19,217 nt of DNA from DAOTYX01 sp034434635 (GCA_034434635.1 DAOTYX010000078.1:1-19217); one strand, 5' to 3'; positions 8,783 to 16,436 are shown, counted from the stretch's first letter. The notes: generated by a model not told the origin, from the letters alone. Made by a program: numbers and translations.

Positions 8783-11311
8783 ATGTACGCCCGGGTTGTT
8801 GTCTTCTCTGCCCTTGGCCCCTCTGCGGGCGCCGAGCCGACCTTCGACTATCACCTGCCGGAAGACCTGGCCGGTCGGGTGGATGTGGGTTGCCTGGTGG
8901 CCGTGCCCTTCGGGTCGCGCAGCCTCTACGGTCTGGTGGTGGAACTGCCGGAGCAGCCGGCAGTCGCGGAGACGAAGCCAGTGGCGGCGCTGGTGGATGC
9001 GGAGCCTGTGCTGCCCCCCCTGCACATCGCGCTGGCGCGCTGGATGAGCCGCGAGACGCTCACCCCGTTGTACCGCTGCCTCCTGCTGATGTTGCCGCCG
9101 GGAGTGGTGGGCCTGACCGACACGCGGCTGGAACTGGTCGCCAGGCCCCCTGATGACAGGCCCCTTAGCCCGCTGCAACGCCGCCTGGTGGAACTGCTGG
9201 AGCGGCGCGGACCGCTGCTGGGCCGGCAACTCGATCTGGCCTTCCCCCGTTCCGACTGGCGCAGGGCGGCTGAGCCCCTGGTGCATCGTGGCCTGCTGGC
9301 TCGCGTGCCGGTGCTGCTGCCTCCTCGCGCCCGCCCTCGCCAGGTCACCACCGTGCGCCTGGCGCCCGACGCCGACGTCGAAGCGGGATTGCAGGGCCTG
9401 CGCCTGCCGGTCTATCGGGCTATCCTCGACTTCCTCGCGGCGGAAGGCGGGTCGGTAGATGTCAGCTGGATCTATGCCCAGACCGGTGCGACGCGCGCGC
9501 ATCTGGACCGCCTGGCCGAACGGCGGCTGATCGGGTTCGATCTGGAGGAGCGCTGGCGCGACCCGTTGGAAGGCAAGGTCTTCATCCCTGCTACCCCCTT
9601 GCCGCTCACTCCTGACCAGCAGGCGGTCTGGGACACCATCCGCCCCTCGCTGCGTTCTGCGCACCTGAAACCTGAAACCTTCCAACCTGAAACTTTCTTG
9701 CTCCACGGCGTCACCGGTTCCGGCAAGACCGAGATCTACCTGCGCGCGGTGGGCGAGGTGTTGGCCCAAGGGCGCAAGGCGATCGTGTTGGTGCCGGAGA
9801 TCAGTCTCACCCCGCAGACCGTGACCCGCTTCGCCGCGCGCTTCCCAGGGCGGGTGACCGTCGTCCACAGCCAGATGAGCGACGGGGAACGGTACGATGT
9901 CTGGCGGCGGGCGCGTGCGGGAAAGGTGGACGTGGTGGTCGGCGCACGCTCGGCGCTGTTCACCCCGCTGAGCCCTCTGGGGCTGATCGTGCTGGACGAG
10001 GAGCATGACCCCTCTTACCAGCAAGGAGACCCGCCCCGCTACCACGCCCGCGCCGCGGCGCTGGAACTGGCCCGCCGAAGCGGCGCGACGGTGATCCTCG
10101 GCTCGGCTACCCCCAGTCTGGAAAGTTACCACCGCGCGCAGCGGGGCGAGTTCTACCTGCTGGAACTGCGCCAGCGTATCCTGGGCCATGTCCGCCGCCT
10201 GAGCGACCTGCAGATAGTGTATGGTGTGTCGCAAAGCCGCTATCTGGAGCGGCAGGGCGACCCGCCACAAGCGCGCTATCTCCCTCTGCCGCCGGTGCAG
10301 GTGGTGGATATGCGCGCTGAGTTGAAGGCGGGCAACACGTCCATCTTCAGCCGTGCCCTGCAGGGGGCACTGGACCAGGCGTTGGGGCACGGGGAACAGG
10401 CCATCCTCTTCCTCAACCGTCGTGGTACGGCGACTTTCGCCTTCTGCCGTGACTGCGGCGCGGTCTCCCGCTGCCCGCGCTGCGACGTGCCGCTGACTGT
10501 GCATGGCCTGCACACCACCCTGATCTGTCACCACTGCGGTTACCGCGAGGAACTCCCGGAGCGCTGTCCCCGCTGCGGCGGGAGACGATTTCGCCCCTTC
10601 GGCCTGGGCACGGCCGGGCTGGAACAGGCAGTGCGTGAGCGCTGGCCTGAGGCCCGCCTGCTGCGCTGGGACCGCGACACAGCCCGTTCCTCACGCGATC
10701 ACTGGGATATCCTGCAACGTTTCTCCGACGGTCAGGCGGAGGTGCTGGTGGGGACGCAGATGATCGCCAAGGGGCTGGACATGCCGTTGGTGACAGTGGT
10801 GGGGGTCATCTTGGCGGACACGGCGCTCAACCTGCCCGACTTCCGCGCTGCCGAGCGTACTTTCCAGTTGCTGGAGCAGGTCGCCGGGCGGGCGGGACGG
10901 GGATTGCGCGGCGGGCGGGTGGTGCTGCAGACCTACTATCCAGACCACTACGCCATCCGTGCTGTGGAGCGGCATGATTATGCTGGCTTCGCGCAAGAGG
11001 AACTGGCGCAGCGCCGTCGGCTCAACTATCCGCCCTTTACCCGCCTGGCCCGGCTGCTCATCCTGGATCGCGACGCACGGCGGGCGCAGGCGGCGGCGAC
11101 GGACCTGGCCGCCAGCCTGCGCGAGGCGTTGAAAAGCGCAGGGTTACCCGCCAGCGACCTGATCGGGCCGACGCCAGCCTTCCTGGCCCGGCTGCGCGGA
11201 CAGTACCGTTGGCAGGTTGTGTTACGCCACGCCAACCCGCCAGCGTTCTTGCGCGGAGTGAAGCTGCCGGCCGGCTGCAGAGTGGAGATAGATCCGGAGA
11301 GCCTGCTGTAG
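8783..11311 (+). CDS. priA: Primosomal protein N' (replication restart helicase PriA)
   Basis: PriA recognises stalled forks and reloads the replicative helicase. The 842-residue product has the N-terminal DNA-binding region (about 1-105), Walker A GVTGSGKT (309-316), the Walker B box DEEH (405-408), SATPS (441-445), and eight zinc-binding cysteines at 555, 558, 564, 567, 582, 585, 595 and 598. Helicase motifs V and VI follow at VGTQMIAKGLDMP (656-668) and QVAGRAGRG (699-707). Two departures from the usual sequence are visible: a short KPETFQPETF stretch just before Walker A, coded by a heptamer repeat, and about 30 additional residues at 469-500 between RQRILGH and LPPVQVVDMR. No ribosome site or clear promoter precedes ATG 8783. 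The gene converges on the alkyltransferase-like gene with a 5-bp gap. Confidence 0.96.
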   Translation: MYARVVVFSALGPSAGAEPTFDYHLPEDLAGRVDVGCLVAVPFGSRSLYGLVVELPEQPAVAETKPVAALVDAEPVLPPLHIALARWMSRETLTPLYRCLLLMLPPGVVGLTDTRLELVARPPDDRPLSPLQRRLVELLERRGPLLGRQLDLAFPRSDWRRAAEPLVHRGLLARVPVLLPPRARPRQVTTVRLAPDADVEAGLQGLRLPVYRAILDFLAAEGGSVDVSWIYAQTGATRAHLDRLAERRLIGFDLEERWRDPLEGKVFIPATPLPLTPDQQAVWDTIRPSLRSAHLKPETFQPETFLLHGVTGSGKTEIYLRAVGEVLAQGRKAIVLVPEISLTPQTVTRFAARFPGRVTVVHSQMSDGERYDVWRRARAGKVDVVVGARSALFTPLSPLGLIVLDEEHDPSYQQGDPPRYHARAAALELARRSGATVILGSATPSLESYHRAQRGEFYLLELRQRILGHVRRLSDLQIVYGVSQSRYLERQGDPPQARYLPLPPVQVVDMRAELKAGNTSIFSRALQGALDQALGHGEQAILFLNRRGTATFAFCRDCGAVSRCPRCDVPLTVHGLHTTLICHHCGYREELPERCPRCGGRRFRPFGLGTAGLEQAVRERWPEARLLRWDRDTARSSRDHWDILQRFSDGQAEVLVGTQMIAKGLDMPLVTVVGVILADTALNLPDFRAAERTFQLLEQVAGRAGRGLRGGRVVLQTYYPDHYAIRAVERHDYAGFAQEELAQRRRLNYPPFTRLARLLILDRDARRAQAAATDLAASLREALKSAGLPASDLIGPTPAFLARLRGQYRWQVVLRHANPPAFLRGVKLPAGCRVEIDPESLL
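9663..9691 (+). repeat. Degenerate 7-bp repeat (ACCTGAA) inside priA
   Basis: ACCTGAA occurs at 9663, 9670 and 9685, with a variant ACCTTCC at 9677. The run is read in frame as part of HLKPETFQPETF, just before the Walker A motif of PriA. It looks like a short intergenic-type repeat tolerated in a linker between the DNA-binding and helicase regions. Confidence 0.6.
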
Positions 11312-11316
11312 CGGGC

Positions 11317-11649
11317 TTACTCCTCCTCCGGGCCGGCCCAGCCAAAGCGGGTCAGGTCAACCCGTCCCGTGTCGTCGAAGACAACGCCCTCCTCCTCGAG
11401 CAGGGCGCGCTGCAGGGCGACGGCAGCCGGCCCCCACGGCGCACTGATGCGCCCCTGGCTGTTGAGCACGCGGTGCCAGGGGACGGTGGTGCCGTCGGGC
11501 AGGGCCCGCAGCGCCCAACCCACCGTGCGCGCGCCGTGCGGCTGGCCCAGCATCCGCGCGATCTGGCCGTAGGAGGCAACCTTCCCGCGCGGGATGCGCT
11601 CGACCAGGCGGTAGATACGCTCGAAGACCATTCTGTCCTGCCTTGTCAT
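11317..11649 (-). CDS. Alkyltransferase-like (ATL) DNA-damage recognition protein
   Basis: ATL proteins share the DNA-binding fold of O6-alkylguanine-DNA alkyltransferase and bind O6-alkylguanine but cannot transfer the alkyl group; in studied cases they mark the lesion for nucleotide excision repair. The 110-residue product has the family sequence IPRGKVASYGQIARMLG, ARTVGWAL (helix-turn-helix and arginine finger region) and PWHRVLNSQGRIS. The active-site cysteine of PCHRV is tryptophan, as in fission yeast Atl1. ATG 11649 is used; the ATG at 11631 (MVFERIY), with AGGA 4 nt upstream, is an equally good alternative. It lies downstream of the lactate permease gene on the same strand, separated by the ~64-bp repeat array, and converges on priA. 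Confidence 0.88.
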   Translation of the reverse strand: MTRQDRMVFERIYRLVERIPRGKVASYGQIARMLGQPHGARTVGWALRALPDGTTVPWHRVLNSQGRISAPWGPAAVALQRALLEEEGVVFDDTGRVDLTRFGWAGPEEE

Positions 11650-11690
11650 GACCTGCCCGCCGACGCCGCAGGGGCGGGTCGAGGGGCACA

Positions 11691-11956
11691 CCGTAGGGCG
11701 GCATCCCTATGCCGCCCTGCCGACGCATAGGGATGCGTCGGCTACGGGGTGATGCCGTAGGGCGGCATTCCTATGCCGCCCGCCGACGCATGGGGATGCG
11801 TCGGCTACGGGGTGATGCCGTAGGGGCGGCATTCCTATGCCGCCCGCTGACGCATAGGGATGCGTCGGCTACGGGGTGATGCCGTAGGGCGGCATCCCCA
11901 TGCCGCCCGCTGACGCATTGGGATGCGCCGACGCATGGGATGCGTCGGCTACGGGG
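11691..11956. repeat. Four tandem ~64-bp units, each a potential three-way junction
   Basis: The units start at 11691, 11755, 11818 and 11882 (64, 63, 64 and 75 bp). Each begins CCGTAG and ends CTACGG, which pair, enclosing two hairpins: GGCGGCAT/ATGCCGCC and CCGACGCAT/ATGCGTCGG, both with 4-base loops. In unit 1 the loops are CCCT and AGGG, which are complementary. Unit 4 carries an additional partial copy of the second hairpin. The units are joined by a GGTGATG spacer. The array fills most of the 322 bp between the lactate permease stop and the ATL start; no open frame or promoter is seen there. Confidence 0.92.
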
Positions 11957-11971
11957 CTCTTGCCTCCCCCC

Positions 11972-13510
11972 TCATGCGAGCGCCAGGAACGTCGCCCCCG
12001 CCGCGACCACCGCCACCACTGCCAGGATCGTCACGCCATAGGCCATCGTCTTGCGCATCGTCGCGCCCTCGCTGGCCCCCACTGGCGCGCAGCCGACGAT
12101 GACCTTCGCCGGGGCGAACATCCCGCCGATGGCCCCACCGGTCGTCTGCGCCGCCAGCGCCCAAAGGGGGTTCATCCCCACCAGCGTCGCCACACGCTCT
12201 TGCAGGGCAGCGAAGATGACGTTGGAGTTGGTGTTGGAGCCGGTCATAAAGGCTCCCAGCGCGCCGATGAACGGCGAGGCCAGCGGGAAGGCCTGCCCCA
12301 CGACCCGGCTGATCCCCTCCGCCAGCAGGTGGGTCATCCCGGCCTGCTCCATTGTCACCGCCATCCCCACCATTGCCGCGATGCCCATGCTGGCCGGCAG
12401 TGCCCGTTTGACCACGTCGCGGGCGATGCGCCGCTCCACGCCGGGACGATAGTAGCCGCGCCGACGAAACAGGCCGTAGGTGATCAAGGCGGTGTAGACC
12501 AGCAGCGCGCCAGCGTGGCCGAACAGGCTGATGGACTGCGTCGCGCCGGCCGGGACGACCCAGCCGCGTGCCGTGACCGTCTCTGGCACTGCCACCCGCA
12601 GGACCACCTGGTCAAGCGCTCCAGCGATCGGGGGGACGAACTGGGCCAGCAGGACGATGAGGATAAGCAGTGCGTAGGGGGTCAACGCCCAACCTAACTC
12701 CATCCCGGTGGCGGGGGGAAGGCCCTGCGGTCGCCCGCGCCACCGCGCCCACGCCACCCCCACCCCCAGCCCGGCCAACCCGCCACACATCCCGCCGATG
12801 GCCCACATCCCGCCCACCGCTGCCACCAGGTACTGCGTGCCGGCCATCGCCGCGCCCATCAGCAGCAATGGGGCCAGCCCCTGACGCAACGCGCGCGGCC
12901 CGCCCGCCGCCCACAGCGTCCCGGCGCCGCAGAGGAAGCAAGTCAGTCCCAGCAGCAGCGCCGCGGGCGGGGCCAGTTCCGCCCCTGGTCGCCCCGTGGC
13001 GGCCATCAGCGCGTAGAAGGACGCGCCCAGCGAGCCGAAGGTCACTGACCAGGAATGGCCTACTGAGGGGATGACCACGGCGGCCACCGGTGGGAAACCC
13101 AGCCCCACCAGCAACGGGGCCAGCACGGCGATCGGCACGCCGAAGCCGCCCACTCCCTGAAGGAATGCCCCGAAGGCCCAGCCCAGCAGCAGCGCCTGGA
13201 GCGCCCGGTCGGCGGTGAGCCGTGGCAACCCCGCGCCGACGGCGGCGACCGCCCCTGCCTCGTCCGTGACGCGGTAGAAGAGCAACGCCGCCCAGATGAC
13301 ATACAGCACGAACAGCGTGAGGAACGCGGCCCGCACCTGCGCCCAGGCGAGCACCCCCCAGCCGGCCCCGAAACGGAGTGCGGCGATCAACAGCGTCGCC
13401 AGCCATCCGGCCAGCCCGGCGCGCCCGCCCGTCCAGCGCAGGCCCACCATCAGCCCCAGGACAAGCAGGATCGGCGTCAGGGCGAGCAGCCAATCCATCA
13501 GCGCGTTCAT
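11972..13510 (-). CDS. lctP: L-lactate permease family (LctP/LldP) transporter
   Basis: LctP-family carriers bring lactate or glycolate into the cell, probably with protons. The 512-residue product is highly hydrophobic with many membrane segments and carries the family's conserved stretches: GAFLQGVGGFGVPIAVLAPLLVGLGFPP (from about 114), GHSWSVTFGSLG, GSNTNSNVIF (424-433) and AAQTTGGAIGGMFAPAKVIVGC (from about 453). Its length is close to that of known members (about 530-550). Start ATG 13510 overlaps the stop of the upstream C39-like gene (ATGA), so the two are probably translationally coupled. No lactate dehydrogenase gene is present nearby, so the substrate is assigned only by family. Confidence 0.93.
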   Translation of the reverse strand: MNALMDWLLALTPILLVLGLMVGLRWTGGRAGLAGWLATLLIAALRFGAGWGVLAWAQVRAAFLTLFVLYVIWAALLFYRVTDEAGAVAAVGAGLPRLTADRALQALLLGWAFGAFLQGVGGFGVPIAVLAPLLVGLGFPPVAAVVIPSVGHSWSVTFGSLGASFYALMAATGRPGAELAPPAALLLGLTCFLCGAGTLWAAGGPRALRQGLAPLLLMGAAMAGTQYLVAAVGGMWAIGGMCGGLAGLGVGVAWARWRGRPQGLPPATGMELGWALTPYALLILIVLLAQFVPPIAGALDQVVLRVAVPETVTARGWVVPAGATQSISLFGHAGALLVYTALITYGLFRRRGYYRPGVERRIARDVVKRALPASMGIAAMVGMAVTMEQAGMTHLLAEGISRVVGQAFPLASPFIGALGAFMTGSNTNSNVIFAALQERVATLVGMNPLWALAAQTTGGAIGGMFAPAKVIVGCAPVGASEGATMRKTMAYGVTILAVVAVVAAGATFLALA

Positions 13511-14760
13511 GGTTCCAGCTCCGCCAGAGCCGCCACTGCTGGGGGCCAGCCCTCGTGGTAGTGGAGCGCCGCCCGGAAGTCGTTACGCGCCCCCTCGCGG
13601 TCCCCCAACGCCAGCCGCGCCCGTCCGCGCCAGTAGAGCGACTCCTCCAGGTTGCCGGTCACCCGCAACGTGGCATCGGCCAGGGTGATGACGTCTTCAT
13701 ATCGGCCCACCTGGTAGTAGGCCTCGTAGGGGCCGAACTGGTACCACAGCATGCGCCACGGCAGGCCCAACAGCCGCGCCTGGTCGTAGGCCGCTGCCGC
13801 CGCCGCATACTCCCCCTGCGCCACCAGGCTCGAGCCGACGTTGAACCAGGCGAAGACCTCGCCATCGCCGCAGTCGGCGTAGGCGATGCAGGCCGACGGT
13901 GGGTCCAGCACCTCCCGCTGCGCCGTCTCCAGCGCCTGGGCGATGGCCGCCTGCTCGTCGAAGCGGACCCCCAGCACCGCCGCCACCTCCGCCTCCCGGT
14001 CAGGCGGATAGACCACCAGGTAGGCGCGGTTGAAGGCCCGCCATAGTTCGTCCAGTTCCTGGTAGCCGATGGGAAGTTCAGGCCCATGGAGCGAGTCGTG
14101 AGTGATGAACTCCTGGGCAGCGTCGTCATAGCCAATGATCAGCCGGTAGTGGCCCATCTGATCGTTAGGGGCGCGCACATACCAGGTCTCTACCACTACC
14201 GGGAAGCCGGCAGCGACCAGCCGCTTCAGCAGCGTCAGGTCGCCGCCCACGCGCACAACCGCCTCCAACCCCAGCCCGCGCACGTACCCGGCCATCTCCT
14301 CCGGGCTGATGTTCTTGTCCTCCGGGTCGGGTTTGAGCGCAGGGGCCACGTCGTACTGGGTCTCCGGGCGCCCCCAGAAGGAGAGGGCCATCGCCAGGGT
14401 CGTGGGGCCACAGTTGTTCCAGCCCTGATGTTCGTGGCGCATGCCGCCGAGGAGCACCGCTGGCGGCAGTTCGGGGGTCGGTGAGGGCGTGGGCTTGGGC
14501 GTCGGCAGCGGCAATGGGGTGGGGGGGAGAGGGGTGGAAGGGGGCGGCAGCGGCGTGGCCGTCGGCGCCATCTGAGGGGTGGGGAGAACGTCGGGATGTT
14601 CGACGTGGCGCCATTCCTGCAGCGGCTCCGGCAGGTAGTAGGCGTACCGGCCGGGGAGGGCGCGCACCAGGGTCGGCAGCAATGCCAGGCAGGATGCCAG
14701 CAGCAGGGCGACAACGGCCATGAGGACGAAAGCCAGCAGCAGGTAGCGGGAGCGTGACAT
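13507..14760 (-). CDS. Membrane-anchored C39-like cysteine peptidase with TPR repeats
   Basis: The 417-residue product has a positively charged start, a hydrophobic segment at about 6-32 (signal anchor; LASC at 21-24 also resembles a lipobox), and a Pro/Thr-rich linker at 59-100. A C39-like domain (Peptidase_C39_2 type) follows, with Cys117 in GWNNCGPTTLAMALSFWG, His204 in MGHYRLIIGYDD and Asp222 in THDS. C-terminal helical repeats at about 303-412 look like TPR units (AWFNVGSSLVAQGEYAAAAAAYDQA; YWRGRARLALGDREGARNDFRAAL). It therefore probably sits outside the cytoplasmic membrane and cleaves or binds peptides. The substrate is unknown, and unlike C39 domains of bacteriocin exporters it has no ABC module. 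ATG 14760 is chosen from the promoter position; ATG 14772 falls inside the -10 element. Confidence 0.82.
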   Translation of the reverse strand: MSRSRYLLLAFVLMAVVALLLASCLALLPTLVRALPGRYAYYLPEPLQEWRHVEHPDVLPTPQMAPTATPLPPPSTPLPPTPLPLPTPKPTPSPTPELPPAVLLGGMRHEHQGWNNCGPTTLAMALSFWGRPETQYDVAPALKPDPEDKNISPEEMAGYVRGLGLEAVVRVGGDLTLLKRLVAAGFPVVVETWYVRAPNDQMGHYRLIIGYDDAAQEFITHDSLHGPELPIGYQELDELWRAFNRAYLVVYPPDREAEVAAVLGVRFDEQAAIAQALETAQREVLDPPSACIAYADCGDGEVFAWFNVGSSLVAQGEYAAAAAAYDQARLLGLPWRMLWYQFGPYEAYYQVGRYEDVITLADATLRVTGNLEESLYWRGRARLALGDREGARNDFRAALHYHEGWPPAVAALAELEP

Positions 14761-14767
14761 AGGGACA

Positions 14768-14796
14768 ATCATAGCAGAGAGCCAGGATGTGCGCAA
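14768..14796 (-). promoter_or_regulatory. Extended -10 promoter of the C39-lctP operon, probably leaderless
   Basis: On the minus strand TTGCGC (14796-14791) and TATGAT (14773-14768) are 17 nt apart, and TGC precedes the -10 (extended -10 form). Seven bases later comes ATG 14760, with no ribosome site between. Transcription would begin at or one base before the start codon, the same arrangement as at 4155-4170. Confidence 0.55.
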
Positions 14797-14810
14797 GCCA
14801 CCCGGAGCGC

Positions 14811-14866
14811 GCTGCGCTGAGCGCAGCCGAAGGCCCCCCGCGCCCTTCGCTTCGACCCCGCTCAGG
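14811..14866. repeat. Inverted repeat in the divergent C39/HAD intergenic region
   Basis: CTGAGCGCAGCCGAAG (14817-14832) pairs with CTTCGACCCCGCTCAG (14850-14865) at 13 of 16 positions. The left arm also contains its own 17-bp near-palindrome, GCTGCGCT/AGCGCAGC (14811-14827). Sequences of this type look like a dispersed intergenic repeat. It lies between two divergent promoters; a regulatory role is not shown. Confidence 0.5.
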
Positions 14867-14876
14867 GCGCTGACAG

Positions 14877-14905
14877 TTGCTCCCCAACCCACAATGAGGT
14901 ATACT
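14877..14905 (+). promoter_or_regulatory. Possible promoter for the HAD-CoA transferase-EamA-M24 operon
   Basis: TATACT (14900-14905) is a good -10; TTGCTC (14877-14882) is a weak -35 at 17-nt spacing. Transcription would start near 14912, giving a short leader that contains the AGGAG ribosome site (14924-14928). Confidence 0.45.
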
Positions 14906-14935
14906 CCCGCCACAGTGGACCACAGGAGCGCACAC

Positions 14936-15604
14936 TTGGCATTCACGCACATCATCTTCGACCTCGATGAGACCCTCTACCCGCGCAGCGGCGGCCTGAT
15001 GCAGGCGATCGGCCAGCGGATCTCGCTGTGGCTCGAGCAGAGCCTGGGGCTTAGCCCGACGGAGGCCCTGGCCCTGCGCCGCCAGTACGTGGAGGAGTAC
15101 GGCACCACCCTGGGCGGGTTGATCGTTGAGCACCACATAGACCCTGAGGCCTACCTGGCGTTCGTCCACGACGTGCCGGTCGAGGCCCTCCTGCGCCCGA
15201 ACCCGGCCCTCGGGGCGATGCTGGGCGCCATCCCCCTGCAGAAAGCCATTTTCACCAACTCGACGGCCGAACATAGCCGCCGCGTGCTGCGCGCCCTGGA
15301 CGTGGAGGCACACTTCACCGCTCTCGTGGACATCCGTCGCCTGGATTACTGCAACAAGCCCCGCCCAGAGGCCTATGGGCGGCTGTTGGCCCTGCTGGAC
15401 GCCCGCGGGCCAGCCTGTATCTTGGTGGACGACCGCGCGGCCAACCTGCTGCCGGCGCACCGCCTGGGGATGACCACCGTGCAGGTGGACGGTGCCGGCG
15501 GAGACGGGGTGGACTTCGTGGTGCAGGATGTGGTGGAAGTCGGACCCGTGGTAGAGAGGCTCCTGCACGGGGCCGTTCCTGAACTGGCCGCACGCGGCGG
15601 CTGA
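14936..15604 (+). CDS. HAD-superfamily hydrolase, probable pyrimidine 5'-nucleotidase
   Basis: The 222-residue product carries all four HAD motifs: DLDET (nucleophile Asp near residue 9), FTNS (motif II), the lysine of NKPRPEAY (motif III) and LVDDRAAN (motif IV). The FDLDETLYP start and the cap region (LWLEQSLGLSPTEALALRRQYVEEYGTTLGGL) are like the Sdt1/Phm8 pyrimidine 5'-nucleotidase group, which dephosphorylates UMP and CMP. The TTG start at 14936 is chosen because AGGAG lies 7 nt upstream and the protein then begins directly at the first HAD strand; the frame open farther upstream is in the intergenic repeat. It is the first gene of a compact plus-strand run, 4 nt before the next gene. 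Substrate is by family resemblance. Confidence 0.85.
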   Translation: MAFTHIIFDLDETLYPRSGGLMQAIGQRISLWLEQSLGLSPTEALALRRQYVEEYGTTLGGLIVEHHIDPEAYLAFVHDVPVEALLRPNPALGAMLGAIPLQKAIFTNSTAEHSRRVLRALDVEAHFTALVDIRRLDYCNKPRPEAYGRLLALLDARGPACILVDDRAANLLPAHRLGMTTVQVDGAGGDGVDFVVQDVVEVGPVVERLLHGAVPELAARGG

Positions 15605-15608
15605 AGAG

Positions 15609-16436
15609 ATGCTGATGAACGACAAACGCCTCTCCATGGAAGAAGCCGCCGCCCTGTTGGGCGACGGGGAGACCCTGGCGTTGGGCGGCATGACTCTCTA
15701 CCGCCGTCCGTCCGCCTTCGTGCGTGCGCTGCTGCGGCGTGACCCGCCTCCCCGCGACCTGACGCTGCTGGCTTTCACCGCCGGCCTGGAGTCGGATCTG
15801 CTGGTCGGCGCCGGCTGTGTCCGCCGGGTGCGCACCTGCTACTTCGGCCTGGAGAGTTTCGGCCTGGCCCCGATGTTCACCCAGGCTGTCGGCGAGGGGC
15901 GTCTGGAGGTGGTCGAGGAGACGGAGGCCAGCATTGCCTTCGGACTGCGCGCCGCACTGGCCGACGTGGGCTTTATGCCCGGGCGCGGCTGGCTGGGCAC
16001 TGACCTCCCCCGCGTCCGCCCGGACGTGCGCACCGTGCGCGACCCCTACAGCGGCGAGGAACTGATCGCCTACCCCGCCATCCATTGTGACCTGGCGGTG
16101 ATCCACGCCCTGCGCGCCGACCGCTCCGGCAACGCCGTTCTGGGGGGTAATCTGGCGGTGGATGTGGAACTGGCGATGGTCGCCAGGAAGACGGTCGTAA
16201 CGGCTGAGGAGGTGGTCGAACGGCTGCCCGGGCCGGTGGACCTGGGCAGCCTGATCGTGACCGCAGTGGTGGAGGCACCCTGTGGGGCGTGGCCTGCCTC
16301 CTGTTACCCCCGCTACCCGGTGGACGGTTGCACGCTGCTCCGCTACAGTGAGACCTGTCCCCAGGGCTTCGCGGACTTCCTGGCGGACTTTCTACAGGAC
16401 AGACCGGCGGCGTCAGATGAGGGGAGGTGCTGTTGA
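15609..16436 (+). CDS. CoA-transferase subunit alpha (glutaconate CoA-transferase A-like)
   Basis: Family I CoA-transferases move CoA between carboxylic acids and are made of A and B subunits. The 275-residue product resembles the GctA subunit: GDGETLALGGMTLYRRPSAFVRALLRR near the start, then AYPAIHCDLAVIHALRADRSGNAVLGG, ARKTVVTAEEVVERLPG, and the C-terminal APCGAWPASCYPRYPVDG. In this enzyme family the catalytic glutamate lies in the B subunit, and no B gene follows; a transporter gene does. It may pair with a B subunit coded elsewhere or have changed function. ATG 15609 is used; ATG 15615 is a close alternative with slightly better ribosome-site spacing. The stop overlaps the next start by one base. 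Confidence 0.83.
   Translation: MLMNDKRLSMEEAAALLGDGETLALGGMTLYRRPSAFVRALLRRDPPPRDLTLLAFTAGLESDLLVGAGCVRRVRTCYFGLESFGLAPMFTQAVGEGRLEVVEETEASIAFGLRAALADVGFMPGRGWLGTDLPRVRPDVRTVRDPYSGEELIAYPAIHCDLAVIHALRADRSGNAVLGGNLAVDVELAMVARKTVVTAEEVVERLPGPVDLGSLIVTAVVEAPCGAWPASCYPRYPVDGCTLLRYSETCPQGFADFLADFLQDRPAASDEGRCC

Noticed and set aside
8771..8785. Leaderless promoter for priA
   Set aside because: The bases before ATG 8783 (ACCAATATCAAG) do not form a -10 at the required distance, unlike the two clear cases at 4155 and 14768.
8378..10534. 718-codon minus-strand frame through the 134-bp repeats and across priA
   Set aside because: It is antisense to PriA. The repeat is open in all three minus frames, which lets the frame run through it, but there is no family sequence, ribosome site or promoter.
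11312..11316. Terminator between convergent priA and ATL genes
   Set aside because: Only 5 bp separate the genes, and no hairpin with a T-run is visible.
11691..11956. Tandem units as a CRISPR array
   Set aside because: The units are contiguous with only a constant GGTGATG joint; there are no unique spacers and no cas genes.
14778..14955. Upstream extension of the C39 frame (65 additional codons)
   Set aside because: It overlaps the divergent HAD gene start and the intergenic repeat, and lacks family-like sequence before the signal anchor.
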